From the NCBI RefSeq assembly GCF_000620705.1, contig NZ_KK211165.1, forward strand, positions 115,106-179,105: a stretch of DNA of 64,000 bases, in the 5' to 3' direction. Numbering within the stretch: position 1 is the first letter of the stretch; every line of letters begins with the position of its first letter. This document shows positions 41,009-51,752 of the stretch, piece by piece. The DNA is from Nocardioides sp. URHA0020. Its GTDB lineage: Bacteria > Actinomycetota > Actinomycetes > Propionibacteriales > Nocardioidaceae. The position numbers and the translations under genes were made by a program. The notes beneath the pieces are model-generated. The model had not been told where the DNA came from, made no database searches, and saw only the letters and a program-made list of their open reading frames with translations.

Positions 41009-42261
41009 CCTCGGCGTTGGTCGCCGCGGTCGCGCTCGGCGGCGTGGGGACCAGCCTGATCGTGACCGCCCCGGCGTACGCCGTCGACAACCCCTGCCTG
41101 GCGGTCGAGGCCACCACGCCGGCCGGAGACACCGGTCGGGCCAGCGCGCCGTACGAGCTGCTGGGCATGGCCGCCGCGCAGGACCAGGTCGAGCGGTTCG
41201 CGCCGCCGCGGGCCACGGCGGTGCGGGTGGCGGTCCTCAGCTCCGGGGTCCACGACACCGACGGGGCGATCCGGGTTGCGGGGACCGCCGACGAGAGCGG
41301 GGTCGGCGGCGAGGTCACGGACCCCCAGGGCACCGAGGTCGCCGGGCTGGTCGCCGGAGCGGAGCGCGACGACGAGCAGCCCGTGGGGATCGCGCCGGAC
41401 GCCCAGGTGGTCGACGTCCGGGTCTACGTCAACCGCAGCTCCAACGAGCCGCGCGAGCAGCCGTCGACCCCCAACCTCGCGCGGGGGCTGTCGTGGGTCG
41501 CGTCCCACGCGCGGCAGAAGCACATCAAGGTCGCCGTGGTCCCGTTCGTGGTGCGCTCCAGCTCGACCCTGCGGGCAGCGGTCAAGGCCGTGCAGGCCAA
41601 GGGCGTCGTCGTGGTCGCGGCCAGCGGTGACCGGCCGGCCGCCGGTGCCGCCTTCTCCTCCGAGTTCGAGGACCCGCCCGCCAAGGACGAGGACGCGGCC
41701 GAGCTGTACTTCCCGGCCGGGTACGACGGCGTGGTCGCGGCCAACGCCACCGGCACCGGTGACCCCGCGGGCGCGCTGGCCAGCGTCGTCAAGAACTCCC
41801 GGACGACGGTCGCCACGCCGACGTACGACGCCGTCTCCTACGGCCTCAACGGTCACACCTGCCTGGTGCAGCCGACCTCGACCGCCGCCGCGGCTGGGGT
41901 CGTCGCCGGCGTGGTCGCCCTGCTGTGGCAGCGCTTCCCCGACGACGCGGCCGCGCAGGTCGTGTCCCGGCTGGTCAACACCGCCGACGGCACCACCGAC
42001 GACCCCACGCCGCTGACCGGCGCCGGCATCGTCCAGCCCTACGAGGCCCTCACCCGCCCGCTGGCGCCGGAGCGGTCCGGTGAGGTCGAGCGGACGGTGG
42101 TGCAGACCGACGACGACAGCCGGGTGACGGCACCCGAGCCCGCCACCGACCTGCTGGCGAGCACCCGGCACAACGCTGTCTGGTGGGGCCTGATCGGCGG
42201 CGGCCTGCTCGTGGTGGCGCTGATGCTGCGCCCGGTGCTCGCTCGCCGCCGTCGGGGCTGA
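40999..42261 (+). CDS. Mycosin-like S8 protein with degenerate catalytic triad
   Basis: This 420-residue protein has a signal peptide (cleavage near AYA, residue 28), a subtilisin-like domain and a C-terminal membrane helix (~393-412), as in MycP. The catalytic Asp of the D-T-G motif is S81 (VAVLSSGV, codon 41239-41241 AGC), and the catalytic His of HGT is Q110 (DPQGTEVAG, codon 41326-41328 CAG). The Ser motif reads PTSTAAA with S294 kept, and the oxyanion Asn segment (NIS) is also absent (VVPFVVRSS). It is probably inactive as a protease. MycP has a structural role in stabilising ESX complexes, which this copy could retain (inference). Confidence 0.85.
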   Translation: MRLTSALVAAVALGGVGTSLIVTAPAYAVDNPCLAVEATTPAGDTGRASAPYELLGMAAAQDQVERFAPPRATAVRVAVLSSGVHDTDGAIRVAGTADESGVGGEVTDPQGTEVAGLVAGAERDDEQPVGIAPDAQVVDVRVYVNRSSNEPREQPSTPNLARGLSWVASHARQKHIKVAVVPFVVRSSSTLRAAVKAVQAKGVVVVAASGDRPAAGAAFSSEFEDPPAKDEDAAELYFPAGYDGVVAANATGTGDPAGALASVVKNSRTTVATPTYDAVSYGLNGHTCLVQPTSTAAAAGVVAGVVALLWQRFPDDAAAQVVSRLVNTADGTTDDPTPLTGAGIVQPYEALTRPLAPERSGEVERTVVQTDDDSRVTAPEPATDLLASTRHNAVWWGLIGGGLLVVALMLRPVLARRRRG

Positions 42262-42262
42262 C

Positions 42263-43300
42263 ATGGGGAGGGCGCGGGGCCTGGCGAGCGGGGTGGCGCC
42301 GCTCCTGCTCGCGCTCGTGCTGACGGGCTGCGGCGACTCCGGCGGCCGTGGCTCTGACGTCGCGGGGTGGCCCTCCGGCGGGGTGTCGGTCGACCCGTCG
42401 GGCCTGGTCTACGCGGTCGACGACACCGTCCACCTGGCCGACGGCTCCACGATCTCGACCGGCAAGCGGATCGAGAGCTTCGTGGTGGGTGGCGGCGGGG
42501 TCTTCTTCTCGACCGACGAGCGCGGGCCCGAGGCCGGCCGCTACCTGGGCGCGGCGCCGCTCTACTACTCCGACAGCGACGGCACGACGACCCGGCTGGC
42601 GGATTCCGCGGCCCACCTGCGCACCTCGCCCGACGGCCGGCACCTCGGCTTCGTGGACACGGGCTCGGGGCCGCAGGACGAGTTCGGCACCTCGCTCGCC
42701 CAGGTCGTGGTCGTCGACCTCCAGTCCGGCGACGAGGTGGTCCGGACCTCCGAGGGCCTGGGCGACCCGGGGTCGGACGACCTGCAGGACCTCTACGAGG
42801 ACGCCGAGCCGGGAGCCCTGCTGCTCACCGACGAGTCGGCGTACTTCCAGGCCCTCGGCGACGTCGTCGAGGTCGACCTCGCCACCGGCGACCTGAGCGT
42901 CGACCGGCACCCGAACGGCGAGAGGTTCCGCCTCCCGCCGGATGACGACCGCCTCAGCCCCGACCGCCGGTGGCGCATCGTGGACCGCGGCGACGAGGAC
43001 TACCCCCTGACCCACGACCGGCTGGCCGCCGCTGCCGGTGGGCAGCCGCTGCCGCTGTCTGGGGCGCCGGAGGTCGTCGACCTCCAGTGGTGGGCCGACG
43101 ACACCACGGCGGTCGGGATCGCGGTCGACGGCGACGTCGACGCCTTCGGCATGTACGCCGACGGCACCTCGGCCTCGCTCGTGACCTGCGTCGTCCCCTC
43201 CGGCGCCTGCACCCCGGTCGAGGGGACGTCGGGGGCGACCGTCCACCTGCCGGAGGGCACCGTCCTCGACCCGGTGGTCGAGCTGCCCGACGGCAGCTGA
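42263..43300 (+). CDS. Lipoprotein with beta-propeller-like domain, at end of secretion locus
   Basis: The 345-residue protein has a lipoprotein signal (LLLALVLTGCGDSG; lipobox LTGC). It also has repeated blade-like segments (VDPSGLVYAVDDTVHL, RTSPDGRHLGFVDTGSG, LSPDRRWRIVDRGDEDY), suggesting a WD40/TolB-like propeller. It starts 1 bp after the mycosin-like stop, so it belongs to the operon. I know of no assigned function; a periplasmic accessory of the secretion system is an inference. Confidence 0.7.
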   Translation: MGRARGLASGVAPLLLALVLTGCGDSGGRGSDVAGWPSGGVSVDPSGLVYAVDDTVHLADGSTISTGKRIESFVVGGGGVFFSTDERGPEAGRYLGAAPLYYSDSDGTTTRLADSAAHLRTSPDGRHLGFVDTGSGPQDEFGTSLAQVVVVDLQSGDEVVRTSEGLGDPGSDDLQDLYEDAEPGALLLTDESAYFQALGDVVEVDLATGDLSVDRHPNGERFRLPPDDDRLSPDRRWRIVDRGDEDYPLTHDRLAAAAGGQPLPLSGAPEVVDLQWWADDTTAVGIAVDGDVDAFGMYADGTSASLVTCVVPSGACTPVEGTSGATVHLPEGTVLDPVVELPDGS

Positions 43301-43322
43301 GCCCGCCGGGTCGCCGCTGCGG

Positions 43323-43739
43323 TCAGGCGACGGTGAGGGTCACCTCGACGTTGCCGCGGGTCGCGTTGGAGTAGGGGCACACCTCGTGGGCCCGCGCGAC
43401 GAGCTCCTCGGCGACGGCGCGCTCCAGCGCGGGCAGGGTGATCTCGAGCTGGACGGCGAGGCCGAAGCCGCCGTCGCCGTTCGGTCCGATGGAGACGTCG
43501 GCGACCACCTCGGAGTCGGTGACGTCGGCCTTGGCCTGCCCGGCGACCAGCTGCAGCGCCGAGTGGAAGCACGCCGCGTAGCCGGCGGCGAAGAGCTGCT
43601 CGGGGTTGGTCGCCCCACCCGGGCCGCCCATCTCCTGGGGGATGCGGACGTCGGTGTCGATGTGACCGTCGGTGGACTGCACGTGGCCGTTGCGGCCCGC
43701 TCCGGTCGCGGCGGCGCTGGCGGTGTAGAGAGTTTCCAT
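43323..43739 (-). CDS. ohr: Organic hydroperoxide resistance protein
   Basis: The 138-residue OsmC/Ohr-fold protein has both redox cysteines: GYAACFHSAL (C57) and HEVCPYSNATRGN (C121). Ohr reduces organic hydroperoxides using lipoyl thiols. The start at 43739 (METLYTAS) matches the family; the longer frame crosses the operator. It is divergent from ohrR. Confidence 0.93.
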   Translation of the reverse strand: METLYTASAAATGAGRNGHVQSTDGHIDTDVRIPQEMGGPGGATNPEQLFAAGYAACFHSALQLVAGQAKADVTDSEVVADVSIGPNGDGGFGLAVQLEITLPALERAVAEELVARAHEVCPYSNATRGNVEVTLTVA

Positions 43740-43751
43740 GCGCACAACTGT

Positions 43752-43763
43752 ATTGCGCGCAAT
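43752..43763. promoter_or_regulatory. OhrR operator palindrome
   Basis: ATTGCGCGCAAT is a perfect 12-bp palindrome between the divergent ohr and ohrR starts, 13 bp from ohr and 28 bp from ohrR. It matches the AT-flanked dyads bound by OhrR. Confidence 0.75.
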
Positions 43764-43791
43764 TGGATCTGGCAAGCGCTAATGTGGAGGG

Positions 43792-44241
43792 GTGGCCGAC
43801 TATCCGCAGCTCGACCTGGACGCCCAGCTCTGCCTCCCGCTGTACGCCGCCGCGCGCGGCGTCACCCGGCGCTACACCGAGGCCCTGGGCGGGGTCGGGC
43901 TGACCTATCCGCAGTACGTCACGATGCTCGCCCTGTGGGATGCGGCCGAGCCGCTGACCGTGGGGGAGGTGGGCGAGCGGCTGCACCTCGACTCGGGCAC
44001 GCTGACCCCGGTCCTCAAGCGGCTCGAGGCCGCCGGCCTGGTCGTACGACGCCGCGACTCCGCCGACGAGCGCCGGGTCCGCGTCGAGGTGACCGAGCGC
44101 GGTGCGGCCCTGCGCTCCGAGGTCGCCGAGATCCCGGAGCGGGTGTGGCACGACATGGGGCTGGCCGTCGACGACGCGCTCCGGCTCCGGGCGTTGCTCG
44201 ACCAGCTGCTGCTCGGCCTCGACGCGAGCACCTCCGCCTGA
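43792..44241 (+). CDS. ohrR: OhrR, peroxide-sensing MarR-family repressor
   Basis: This 149-residue protein has the OhrR N-terminal redox cysteine (AQLCLPLYAAAR, C14). The Tyr-rich region GLTYPQYVTMLALW normally contacts that Cys. The winged helix follows (VGEVGERLHLDSGTLTPVLKRLEAAGLV). Oxidation by organic peroxides should release the operator at 43752-43763. GTG start; GGAGG sits very close to it. Confidence 0.92.
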   Translation: MADYPQLDLDAQLCLPLYAAARGVTRRYTEALGGVGLTYPQYVTMLALWDAAEPLTVGEVGERLHLDSGTLTPVLKRLEAAGLVVRRRDSADERRVRVEVTERGAALRSEVAEIPERVWHDMGLAVDDALRLRALLDQLLLGLDASTSA

Positions 44242-44260
44242 GGCACGGCTCCGGAGACGA

Positions 44261-44294
44261 CGAACGGCGTCGCACCGGGGTGCGACGCCGTTCG
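44261..44294. terminator. Bidirectional terminator hairpin
   Basis: CGAACGGCGTCGCACC and GGTGCGACGCCGTTCG form a perfect 16-bp stem with a GG loop. It lies between the convergent ohrR and tRNA-Ser genes. Confidence 0.85.
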
Positions 44295-44296
44295 GC

Positions 44297-44386
44297 TGGC
44301 GGAGGATAGGGGATTCGAACCCCTGAGGGCTTTCACACCCAACCCGCTTTCCAAGCGAGCGCCATAGGCCACTAGGCGAATCCTCC
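44297..44386 (-). tRNA. tRNA-Ser(GGA), CCA encoded
   Basis: On the minus strand the acceptor arms GGAGGAT and ATCCTCC pair. The anticodon loop TTGGAAA gives anticodon GGA. A long variable arm is present, and the T-arm is GGGG-TTCGAAT-CCCC. CCA is encoded at 44297-44299. Confidence 0.95.
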
Positions 44387-44453
44387 GCGCAGGAGCGTAC
44401 CCGTCGTCGTACGGCGCCGCGAAATCGCCCGGCGGTCGGCGGGTGACCCCGTC

Positions 44454-44483
44454 TTGGAGACCCGCGCGGGCCTCACCTAGACT
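44454..44483 (+). promoter_or_regulatory. Probable promoter of SRP RNA
   Basis: TTGGAG (-35, 44454) and TAGACT (-10, 44478) are separated by 18 bp and stand 7 bp before the SRP RNA 5' end. Confidence 0.6.
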
Positions 44484-44489
44484 CTGCGC

Positions 44490-44582
44490 CAACCCCCCGT
44501 GTGGCGATATCTTGCCCAACTCCCCCAGGGCCGGAAGGCAGCAAGGGTCAGCGAGCTCTGTCGGGTACGCGGGGGGCCTTTT
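44490..44582 (+). ncRNA. ffs: Signal recognition particle RNA (4.5S type)
   Basis: The conserved apical hairpin core GGCCGGAAGGCAGCAAGGGT, then CAGCGAGCTCTGTCGGGT, is present. The ends ACCCCCCG and CGGGGGGC pair, and a TTTT run follows. It lies just before dnaX, a position common in actinobacteria. Confidence 0.95.
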
Positions 44583-44727
44583 CATGCCCCGGACCCGGGT
44601 CTCGCGCAGGCCCCGACCCGGGTGGATGGCCCTCGAGCGCGACCCGTCTCGGCACCGAGGCGTCGTCGGGGAGGACCGCCCCACCGCCCCGCTACCGACT
44701 GTCGGCACCGGTGGTTAGGGTTCATGC

Positions 44728-46851
44728 GTGGAGTCCCCCCTCGCGTTGTACCGCCGCTACCGGCCGGAGACCTTCGCCGAGGTCATCGGCCAGGATCACG
44801 TCACGGAGCCGCTGCGCGCCGCCCTGGCGAACAACCGGGTCAACCACGCCTATCTCTTCTCGGGACCGCGCGGCTGCGGCAAGACAACCAGTGCCCGCAT
44901 CCTGGCGCGCGCGCTCAACTGCGAGCAGGCGCCGATCGCCGACCCGTGCGGCGAGTGCGACAGCTGCCGCGACCTGGCCCGCGGCGGACCCGGGTCGATC
45001 GACGTGATCGAGATCGACGCCGCGTCCCACGGCGGCGTCGACGACGCGCGCGACCTGCGGGAGAAGGCGTTCTTCGCGCCGGTGCGCAGCCGCTACAAGG
45101 TCTACATCATCGACGAGGCCCACATGGTCACGACGCAGGGCTTCAATGCCCTGCTCAAGCTGGTCGAGGAGCCCCCGCCCCACCTGCGCTTCATCTTCGC
45201 CACGACCGAGCCCGACAAGGTGCTGCCGACCATCCGGTCGCGCACCCACCACTACCCGTTCCGGCTGATCCCGCCGCGGCTGCTCTCGTCGTACCTCTCC
45301 GAGCTGTGCACCCAGGAGGGCGTGACGATCGACCAGGCGGCGCTGCCGCTGGTGGTCCGCGCGGGCGCCGGCTCGGCGCGCGACTCGCTGTCGGTGCTCG
45401 ACCAGCTGCTCGGTGGAGCCGGGCCCGCGGGCGTGACCTACGAGCTGGCGACCGGGCTGCTCGGCTACACGCCCGACACGCTGCTCGACGACGTCGTGGA
45501 GGCGTTCGCCGGTGGTGACGGGGCGGCGGTCTTCGGCGTGGTCGACAAGGTGATCGAGACCGGGCAGGACCCGCGTCGCTTCACCGAGGACCTGCTGCGT
45601 CGCCTGCGCGACCTGGTGATCGTGGCCGCCGTGCCGGACGCTCCGGCCACCGGGCTGATCGACTGCTCCGAGGACCAGGGGGAGCGCCTGGTCGCCCAGG
45701 CCGCGCGCTTCGGTCCCGCCGAGCTCAGCCGGGCCGCCGACATCGTCGCCTCGGGCCTGACCGAGATGCGGGGGGCCACCGCGCCCCGGCTGCTGCTCGA
45801 GCTGCTCTGCGCCCGGGTGCTGCTGCCCGGCTCCGACGACAACGCCAACGGGGTGCTGGCCCGCCTGGACCGTCTCGAGAAGCGGGTCTCGATCACTGGC
45901 GGCACGCCGACCCCGACCGTGGCACCGCCCCACCCGCCGGCCCAGGACCGCCCCGCGCCGCTCGCCGACCGGCCGGCCGCTCCCGACCCGGCAGCGGCGC
46001 TTCCGGAGCCGCGGACCCCGGCGCCCCCGGCGGTCGCCGCCGAGACCCCCGCCCCCCCGGTGGTCGAGCAGCGAGCGCCGGCGAGCGTCGTCGAGACCCC
46101 GACACCCCCGGCGGTCGCCGCCGAGACCCCCGCCCCCCCGGTGGTCGAGCAGCGAGCGCCAGCGAGCGTCGTCGAGACCCCCGCACCCGAGCGCCACGCC
46201 GAGTCCGCGCCGGTCGAGGCGGCAGCGCCCGCCGCGGGCGGCGCGCTCACCCTGATCGACGTACGCCGTCTCTGGCCCGACATCGTCGAGGCCACCAAGG
46301 GCCGGCGCCGCCTGGCCTGGATGCACCTCACCCAGAACTGCCAGGTGGTGGCGGTCGACGGCACCACGCTGACGCTGGGCTTCGCCAACTCCGGCGCCCG
46401 CGACTCGTTCGTCAGCGGCGGGTGCGACGACGTGCTGCGCCAGGCCGCGGTCGACGTCGTCGGCGCGAGCTGGAAGATCGACACGATCGTCGATCCCAGC
46501 GCCCAGGCCGAGGGCACGCCGACCGTCACCAAGCCCGCGACGACGCCGGCAGCGCCGGAGGCCCCCGCGGCCACGGCGCCCGCGCCCGGCCCCGCGGCAC
46601 CCTGGGAGGACGAGCCCGCGCCGCAGGACAACGCCGCCGTGACGGCTGCTGCGAGCGCGGCGGCGCGCGGGGCGATCCAGCAGACCCGCTCGGCCGACGA
46701 GGCACCGACCCAGCAGGGTCCCGACTGGGCGAGCGCCGACGCCGACGCGCGCCCCGACGACCTCGACGCCGAGCATCAGGGCCTGAGCGCCACCGAGCTG
46801 CTCCAGCGCGAGCTCGGCGCCCAGATGATCGAGGAGATCCCCCACCAGTGA
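44728..46851 (+). CDS. dnaX: DNA polymerase III subunit gamma/tau
   Basis: The 707-residue protein is the clamp-loader ATPase. It starts with YRRYRPETFAEVIGQDHV, then Walker A GPRGCGKTT, zinc ligands CEQAPIADPCGECDSC, DEAH box IIDEAHM and sensor-1 FIFATTEPDKV. Residues ~395-500 are Pro/Ala-rich with an exact-looking 27-residue duplication (46024-46185). A C-terminal tau-like domain follows (LIDVRRLWPDIVEATKGRRR). GTG start. The ebfC-recR genes follow, a common order. Confidence 0.96.
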   Translation: MESPLALYRRYRPETFAEVIGQDHVTEPLRAALANNRVNHAYLFSGPRGCGKTTSARILARALNCEQAPIADPCGECDSCRDLARGGPGSIDVIEIDAASHGGVDDARDLREKAFFAPVRSRYKVYIIDEAHMVTTQGFNALLKLVEEPPPHLRFIFATTEPDKVLPTIRSRTHHYPFRLIPPRLLSSYLSELCTQEGVTIDQAALPLVVRAGAGSARDSLSVLDQLLGGAGPAGVTYELATGLLGYTPDTLLDDVVEAFAGGDGAAVFGVVDKVIETGQDPRRFTEDLLRRLRDLVIVAAVPDAPATGLIDCSEDQGERLVAQAARFGPAELSRAADIVASGLTEMRGATAPRLLLELLCARVLLPGSDDNANGVLARLDRLEKRVSITGGTPTPTVAPPHPPAQDRPAPLADRPAAPDPAAALPEPRTPAPPAVAAETPAPPVVEQRAPASVVETPTPPAVAAETPAPPVVEQRAPASVVETPAPERHAESAPVEAAAPAAGGALTLIDVRRLWPDIVEATKGRRRLAWMHLTQNCQVVAVDGTTLTLGFANSGARDSFVSGGCDDVLRQAAVDVVGASWKIDTIVDPSAQAEGTPTVTKPATTPAAPEAPAATAPAPGPAAPWEDEPAPQDNAAVTAAASAAARGAIQQTRSADEAPTQQGPDWASADADARPDDLDAEHQGLSATELLQRELGAQMIEEIPHQ
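46024..46185 (+). repeat. 81-bp in-frame tandem duplication inside dnaX
   Basis: Two 81-bp units start at 46024 and 46105 and encode P-P-A-V-A-A-E-T-P-A-P-P-V-V-E-Q-R-A-P-A-S-V-V-E-T-x-x twice. They differ at only a few bases, so the duplication is recent. It lies in the disordered linker and keeps the frame. Confidence 0.9.
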
Positions 46852-46879
46852 CCACGAGAACGCGAGAGGTGCACCCATC

Positions 46880-47254
46880 ATGAGCCAGAACCCCTTCGAG
46901 GCGCTCGGCGGCGGAGGCTTCGACATGAACGCCCTGCTCCAGCAGGCCCAGCAGATGCAGGAGCAGCTGGCCAGCGCGCAGGAGCGGCTGGCCGACACGA
47001 TCGTCGACGGCACCGTCGCCGGCGGTGCGGTGACGGTCCAGGTCAACGGCGTCGGCGAGCTCGTGAGCGTCGACATCAAGGCGGGCGGCTTCGACGGGGG
47101 CAACCCCGACGACCTCACCGACCTCGGCGACATGATCGTCGCCGCCTACCGCGACGCCAAGGCGCAGGCGGACGCCCTCGCCGGCGAGACCCTCGGTCCG
47201 ATAGCCGGGGGCGGGCTGCCGGGTGGCGGCGCCCCCGGTCAGCTCGGGTTCTAG
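46880..47254 (+). CDS. ebfC: YbaB/EbfC-family nucleoid-associated protein
   Basis: The 124-residue protein has NALLQQAQQMQEQLASAQERL and VTVQVNGVGELVSVDIKAG, the YbaB/EbfC fold that binds DNA as a dimer. The C-terminal tail is Gly-rich (GGGLPGGGAPGQLGF). It sits between dnaX and recR as in most bacteria. Confidence 0.93.
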   Translation: MSQNPFEALGGGGFDMNALLQQAQQMQEQLASAQERLADTIVDGTVAGGAVTVQVNGVGELVSVDIKAGGFDGGNPDDLTDLGDMIVAAYRDAKAQADALAGETLGPIAGGGLPGGGAPGQLGF

Positions 47255-47263
47255 AGGCCGGCG

Positions 47264-47863
47264 TTGTACGAAGGCGTTGTCCAAGACCTGATCGACGAGC
47301 TCGGCAGGCTCCCGGGCGTCGGTCCCAAGAGCGCGCAGCGGATCGCGTTCCACCTGCTGCAGGCCGACCCCGTCGACGTACGCCGCCTGGCCGACGTGCT
47401 GATCGAGGTCAAGGCGAAGGTGAAGTTCTGCTCGATCTGCTTCAACGTGTCCGAGGACGACCAGTGCCGGATCTGCCGGGACCCCCGCCGGGACCCGACG
47501 GTGCTGTGCGTCGTGGAGGAGTACAAGGACGTGGTGGCGATCGAGCGCACCCGGGAGTTCCGCGGGCGCTACCACGTGCTCGGCGGGGCGATCTCGCCGA
47601 TCGACGGCATTGGGCCCGACCAGCTCCGCATCCGCGAGCTGATGGTCCGGCTCTCCGACGGCACCATCACCGAGACGATCCTCGCGACCGACCCCAACCT
47701 CGAGGGTGAGGCGACCGCGACGTATCTCACCCGGATGCTCCGGCCGATCGGCTTGCGCGTGACGCGATTGGCGAGTGGACTGCCGGTAGGCGGCGATCTC
47801 GAGTACGCCGACGAAGTGACGCTCGGACGAGCGTTCGTAGGAAGGCGATCCGCTGATGACTGA
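47264..47863 (+). CDS. recR: Recombination protein RecR
   Basis: This 199-residue protein has the helix-hairpin-helix [17 protein letters not shown], a C4 zinc site ([16 protein letters not shown]) and a Toprim domain ([17 protein letters not shown]). It acts with RecO in RecA loading. The start is TTG 47264, aligned with the family N-terminus ([13 protein letters not shown]). The stop overlaps the next gene. Confidence 0.95.
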   Translation: MYEGVVQDLIDELGRLPGVGPKSAQRIAFHLLQADPVDVRRLADVLIEVKAKVKFCSICFNVSEDDQCRICRDPRRDPTVLCVVEEYKDVVAIERTREFRGRYHVLGGAISPIDGIGPDQLRIRELMVRLSDGTITETILATDPNLEGEATATYLTRMLRPIGLRVTRLASGLPVGGDLEYADEVTLGRAFVGRRSADD

Positions 47864-48464
47864 GACCTCACCGACCGTGACCCTCGACGAAGCGACGGCG
47901 GAGTTCGCCCAGCAGATCGCCGACCAGATCGAGAGCTTCCTGATCGCGCTGCGCGCGATCGCGCGCGAGGCCGACGGCGGCCGTGGCATCTCGCTGCTCC
48001 TCCTGGAGATCAGCCAGGTGCTGCTCGCCGGTGCGCGCCTCGGCGCGCAGCAGGACTTCACCCCGATCGCGGAGTACCAGCCCGACGTGGGCCCCGAGGC
48101 CGACCTCGACGAGATGCGGCTGGCCCTGGCCGACCTGCTCGGCGGCCTGGACACCTACGCGTTCGTCTTCGACCCCTACGTCCCCGAGGTCGTCGAGAGC
48201 CAGCTCTCCGACGACCTGACGAGCATCGCGACCGACCTCGAGAACGGCCTGCGCCACTACCGGCTGGGCAACGTCGACGAGGCGCTGTGGTGGTGGCAGT
48301 TCTCGTACGTCTCCAACTGGGGCAACCTGGCGGGCGCCGCGCTCAACGCGCTGGTCTCCGTGGTCGCGCACGACCGTCTCGACGCGGATGCCCCCGTCGA
48401 GGAGGAGGAGCTGCTCGAGGTCGCCGATGAGATACTCGAATCGGTGGATCCCGAGGCTCGGTAG
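47856..48464 (+). CDS. DUF5063-family protein
   Basis: The 202-residue acidic helical protein contains [36 protein letters not shown], the hallmark segment of DUF5063. The ATG overlaps recR by 8 bp. Conserved in actinobacteria next to recR/ask; function unknown. Confidence 0.85.
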   Translation: MTETSPTVTLDEATAEFAQQIADQIESFLIALRAIAREADGGRGISLLLLEISQVLLAGARLGAQQDFTPIAEYQPDVGPEADLDEMRLALADLLGGLDTYAFVFDPYVPEVVESQLSDDLTSIATDLENGLRHYRLGNVDEALWWWQFSYVSNWGNLAGAALNALVSVVAHDRLDADAPVEEEELLEVADEILESVDPEAR

Positions 48465-48505
48465 GATCTCTGGAGGAGAGACCTCGAGCATCAAGGGACC
48501 GCACC

Positions 48506-50826
<2,321 letters not shown>

Positions 50827-50830
50827 CGCC

Positions 50831-51505
50831 TCAGTCGCGCTCGGGCTCGATGACCGTGGTCGTGAGCCAGTGCGAGCCGGCGAAGGTCAGTGCGCTGACG
50901 ACCGGGATCACGACCAGCATCGCCGGCTGGTCGAGGTGGTCGATCAGGAACACCAGCGCGACGACGGCGGCGACGCCGACCCCCAGCAGGCTCGTGCTGA
51001 CCGGGTCGGGCACGTGCGTGACCCGCAGGAGGGCGCTGCCGACCAGGACGGCGACCACCAGCACCAGCGCCAGCATCGGGTAGCCGGCGGTGCCGCAGCT
51101 GGTCGTCCCCTGGACGGCCTCGCAGGTGCGCAGCGAGGCCCAGGTCAGGCCGACGACCACGAGGCCGACGACGACCCCCGTGACGAGGACCGCGGGCCAC
51201 CCGGTCGGGAGGGCGACCGAGGGACGGGTACGGCGCGGGCGCGGCTCGGGCGGTGCGTCCGTCGGCTCCGCCCTCCTCTGACGCTCACCGGGCTCACCGG
51301 GCTCACCGGGCTCACCGGGCTGCTCGGACTGGTCCAGCTCGAGGACGGTGGTGTGCTCAGCGCCGGCCGCTGCCGCCACCGCTGCCGGCTCCGCGGCGGG
51401 AGCGGGCTCCGCGGCGGAGGTCGCGGGCCGGCGCTTGCGCCGAGGCCGCCTGAGCCGGGGGAGCTCGAGCTCGAGGGACGGCTCGTCGCGCTCGGAATCA
51501 CCCAT
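50831..51505 (-). CDS. Hypothetical membrane protein with disordered N-terminus
   Basis: The 224-residue protein has a charged, Ala/Pro-rich N-terminal half (~1-110) with a short GEPGEPGEPGE tract made by 9-bp tandem repeats (51286-51325). Four membrane helices then occupy ~110-215. It converges on asd with 4 bp between stops. No function is evident; the start at 51505 (MGDSERDEPSLELE) is chosen because longer frames run into the tRNA. Confidence 0.65.
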   Translation of the reverse strand: MGDSERDEPSLELELPRLRRPRRKRRPATSAAEPAPAAEPAAVAAAAGAEHTTVLELDQSEQPGEPGEPGEPGERQRRAEPTDAPPEPRPRRTRPSVALPTGWPAVLVTGVVVGLVVVGLTWASLRTCEAVQGTTSCGTAGYPMLALVLVVAVLVGSALLRVTHVPDPVSTSLLGVGVAAVVALVFLIDHLDQPAMLVVIPVVSALTFAGSHWLTTTVIEPERD

Positions 51506-51614
51506 GTCGGCAGCATTCCACCGCCGGCTCCTGGGAAACCACCGAGCCGGCCCGAGACGGCGTCGGCGCAGACAACGGGGCCCGGACCCGCGATGCGGAT
51601 CCGAGCCCCAGCTG

Positions 51615-51688
<74 letters not shown>

Positions 51689-51752
51689 ATCGGCCCACCG
51701 GAGCAGGCCGGGGGCAACCATACCCGAGCACCTGCGACCCGCTGAAATCGGA

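Noticed and set aside
44728..46851. Programmed frameshift producing a short gamma form of DnaX
   Set aside because: No A-rich slippery heptamer followed by a stem was seen; the gene reads through as one tau-length frame.
46880..48154. Large minus-strand ORFs over ebfC-recR
   Set aside because: Antisense to well-conserved genes with no motif support.
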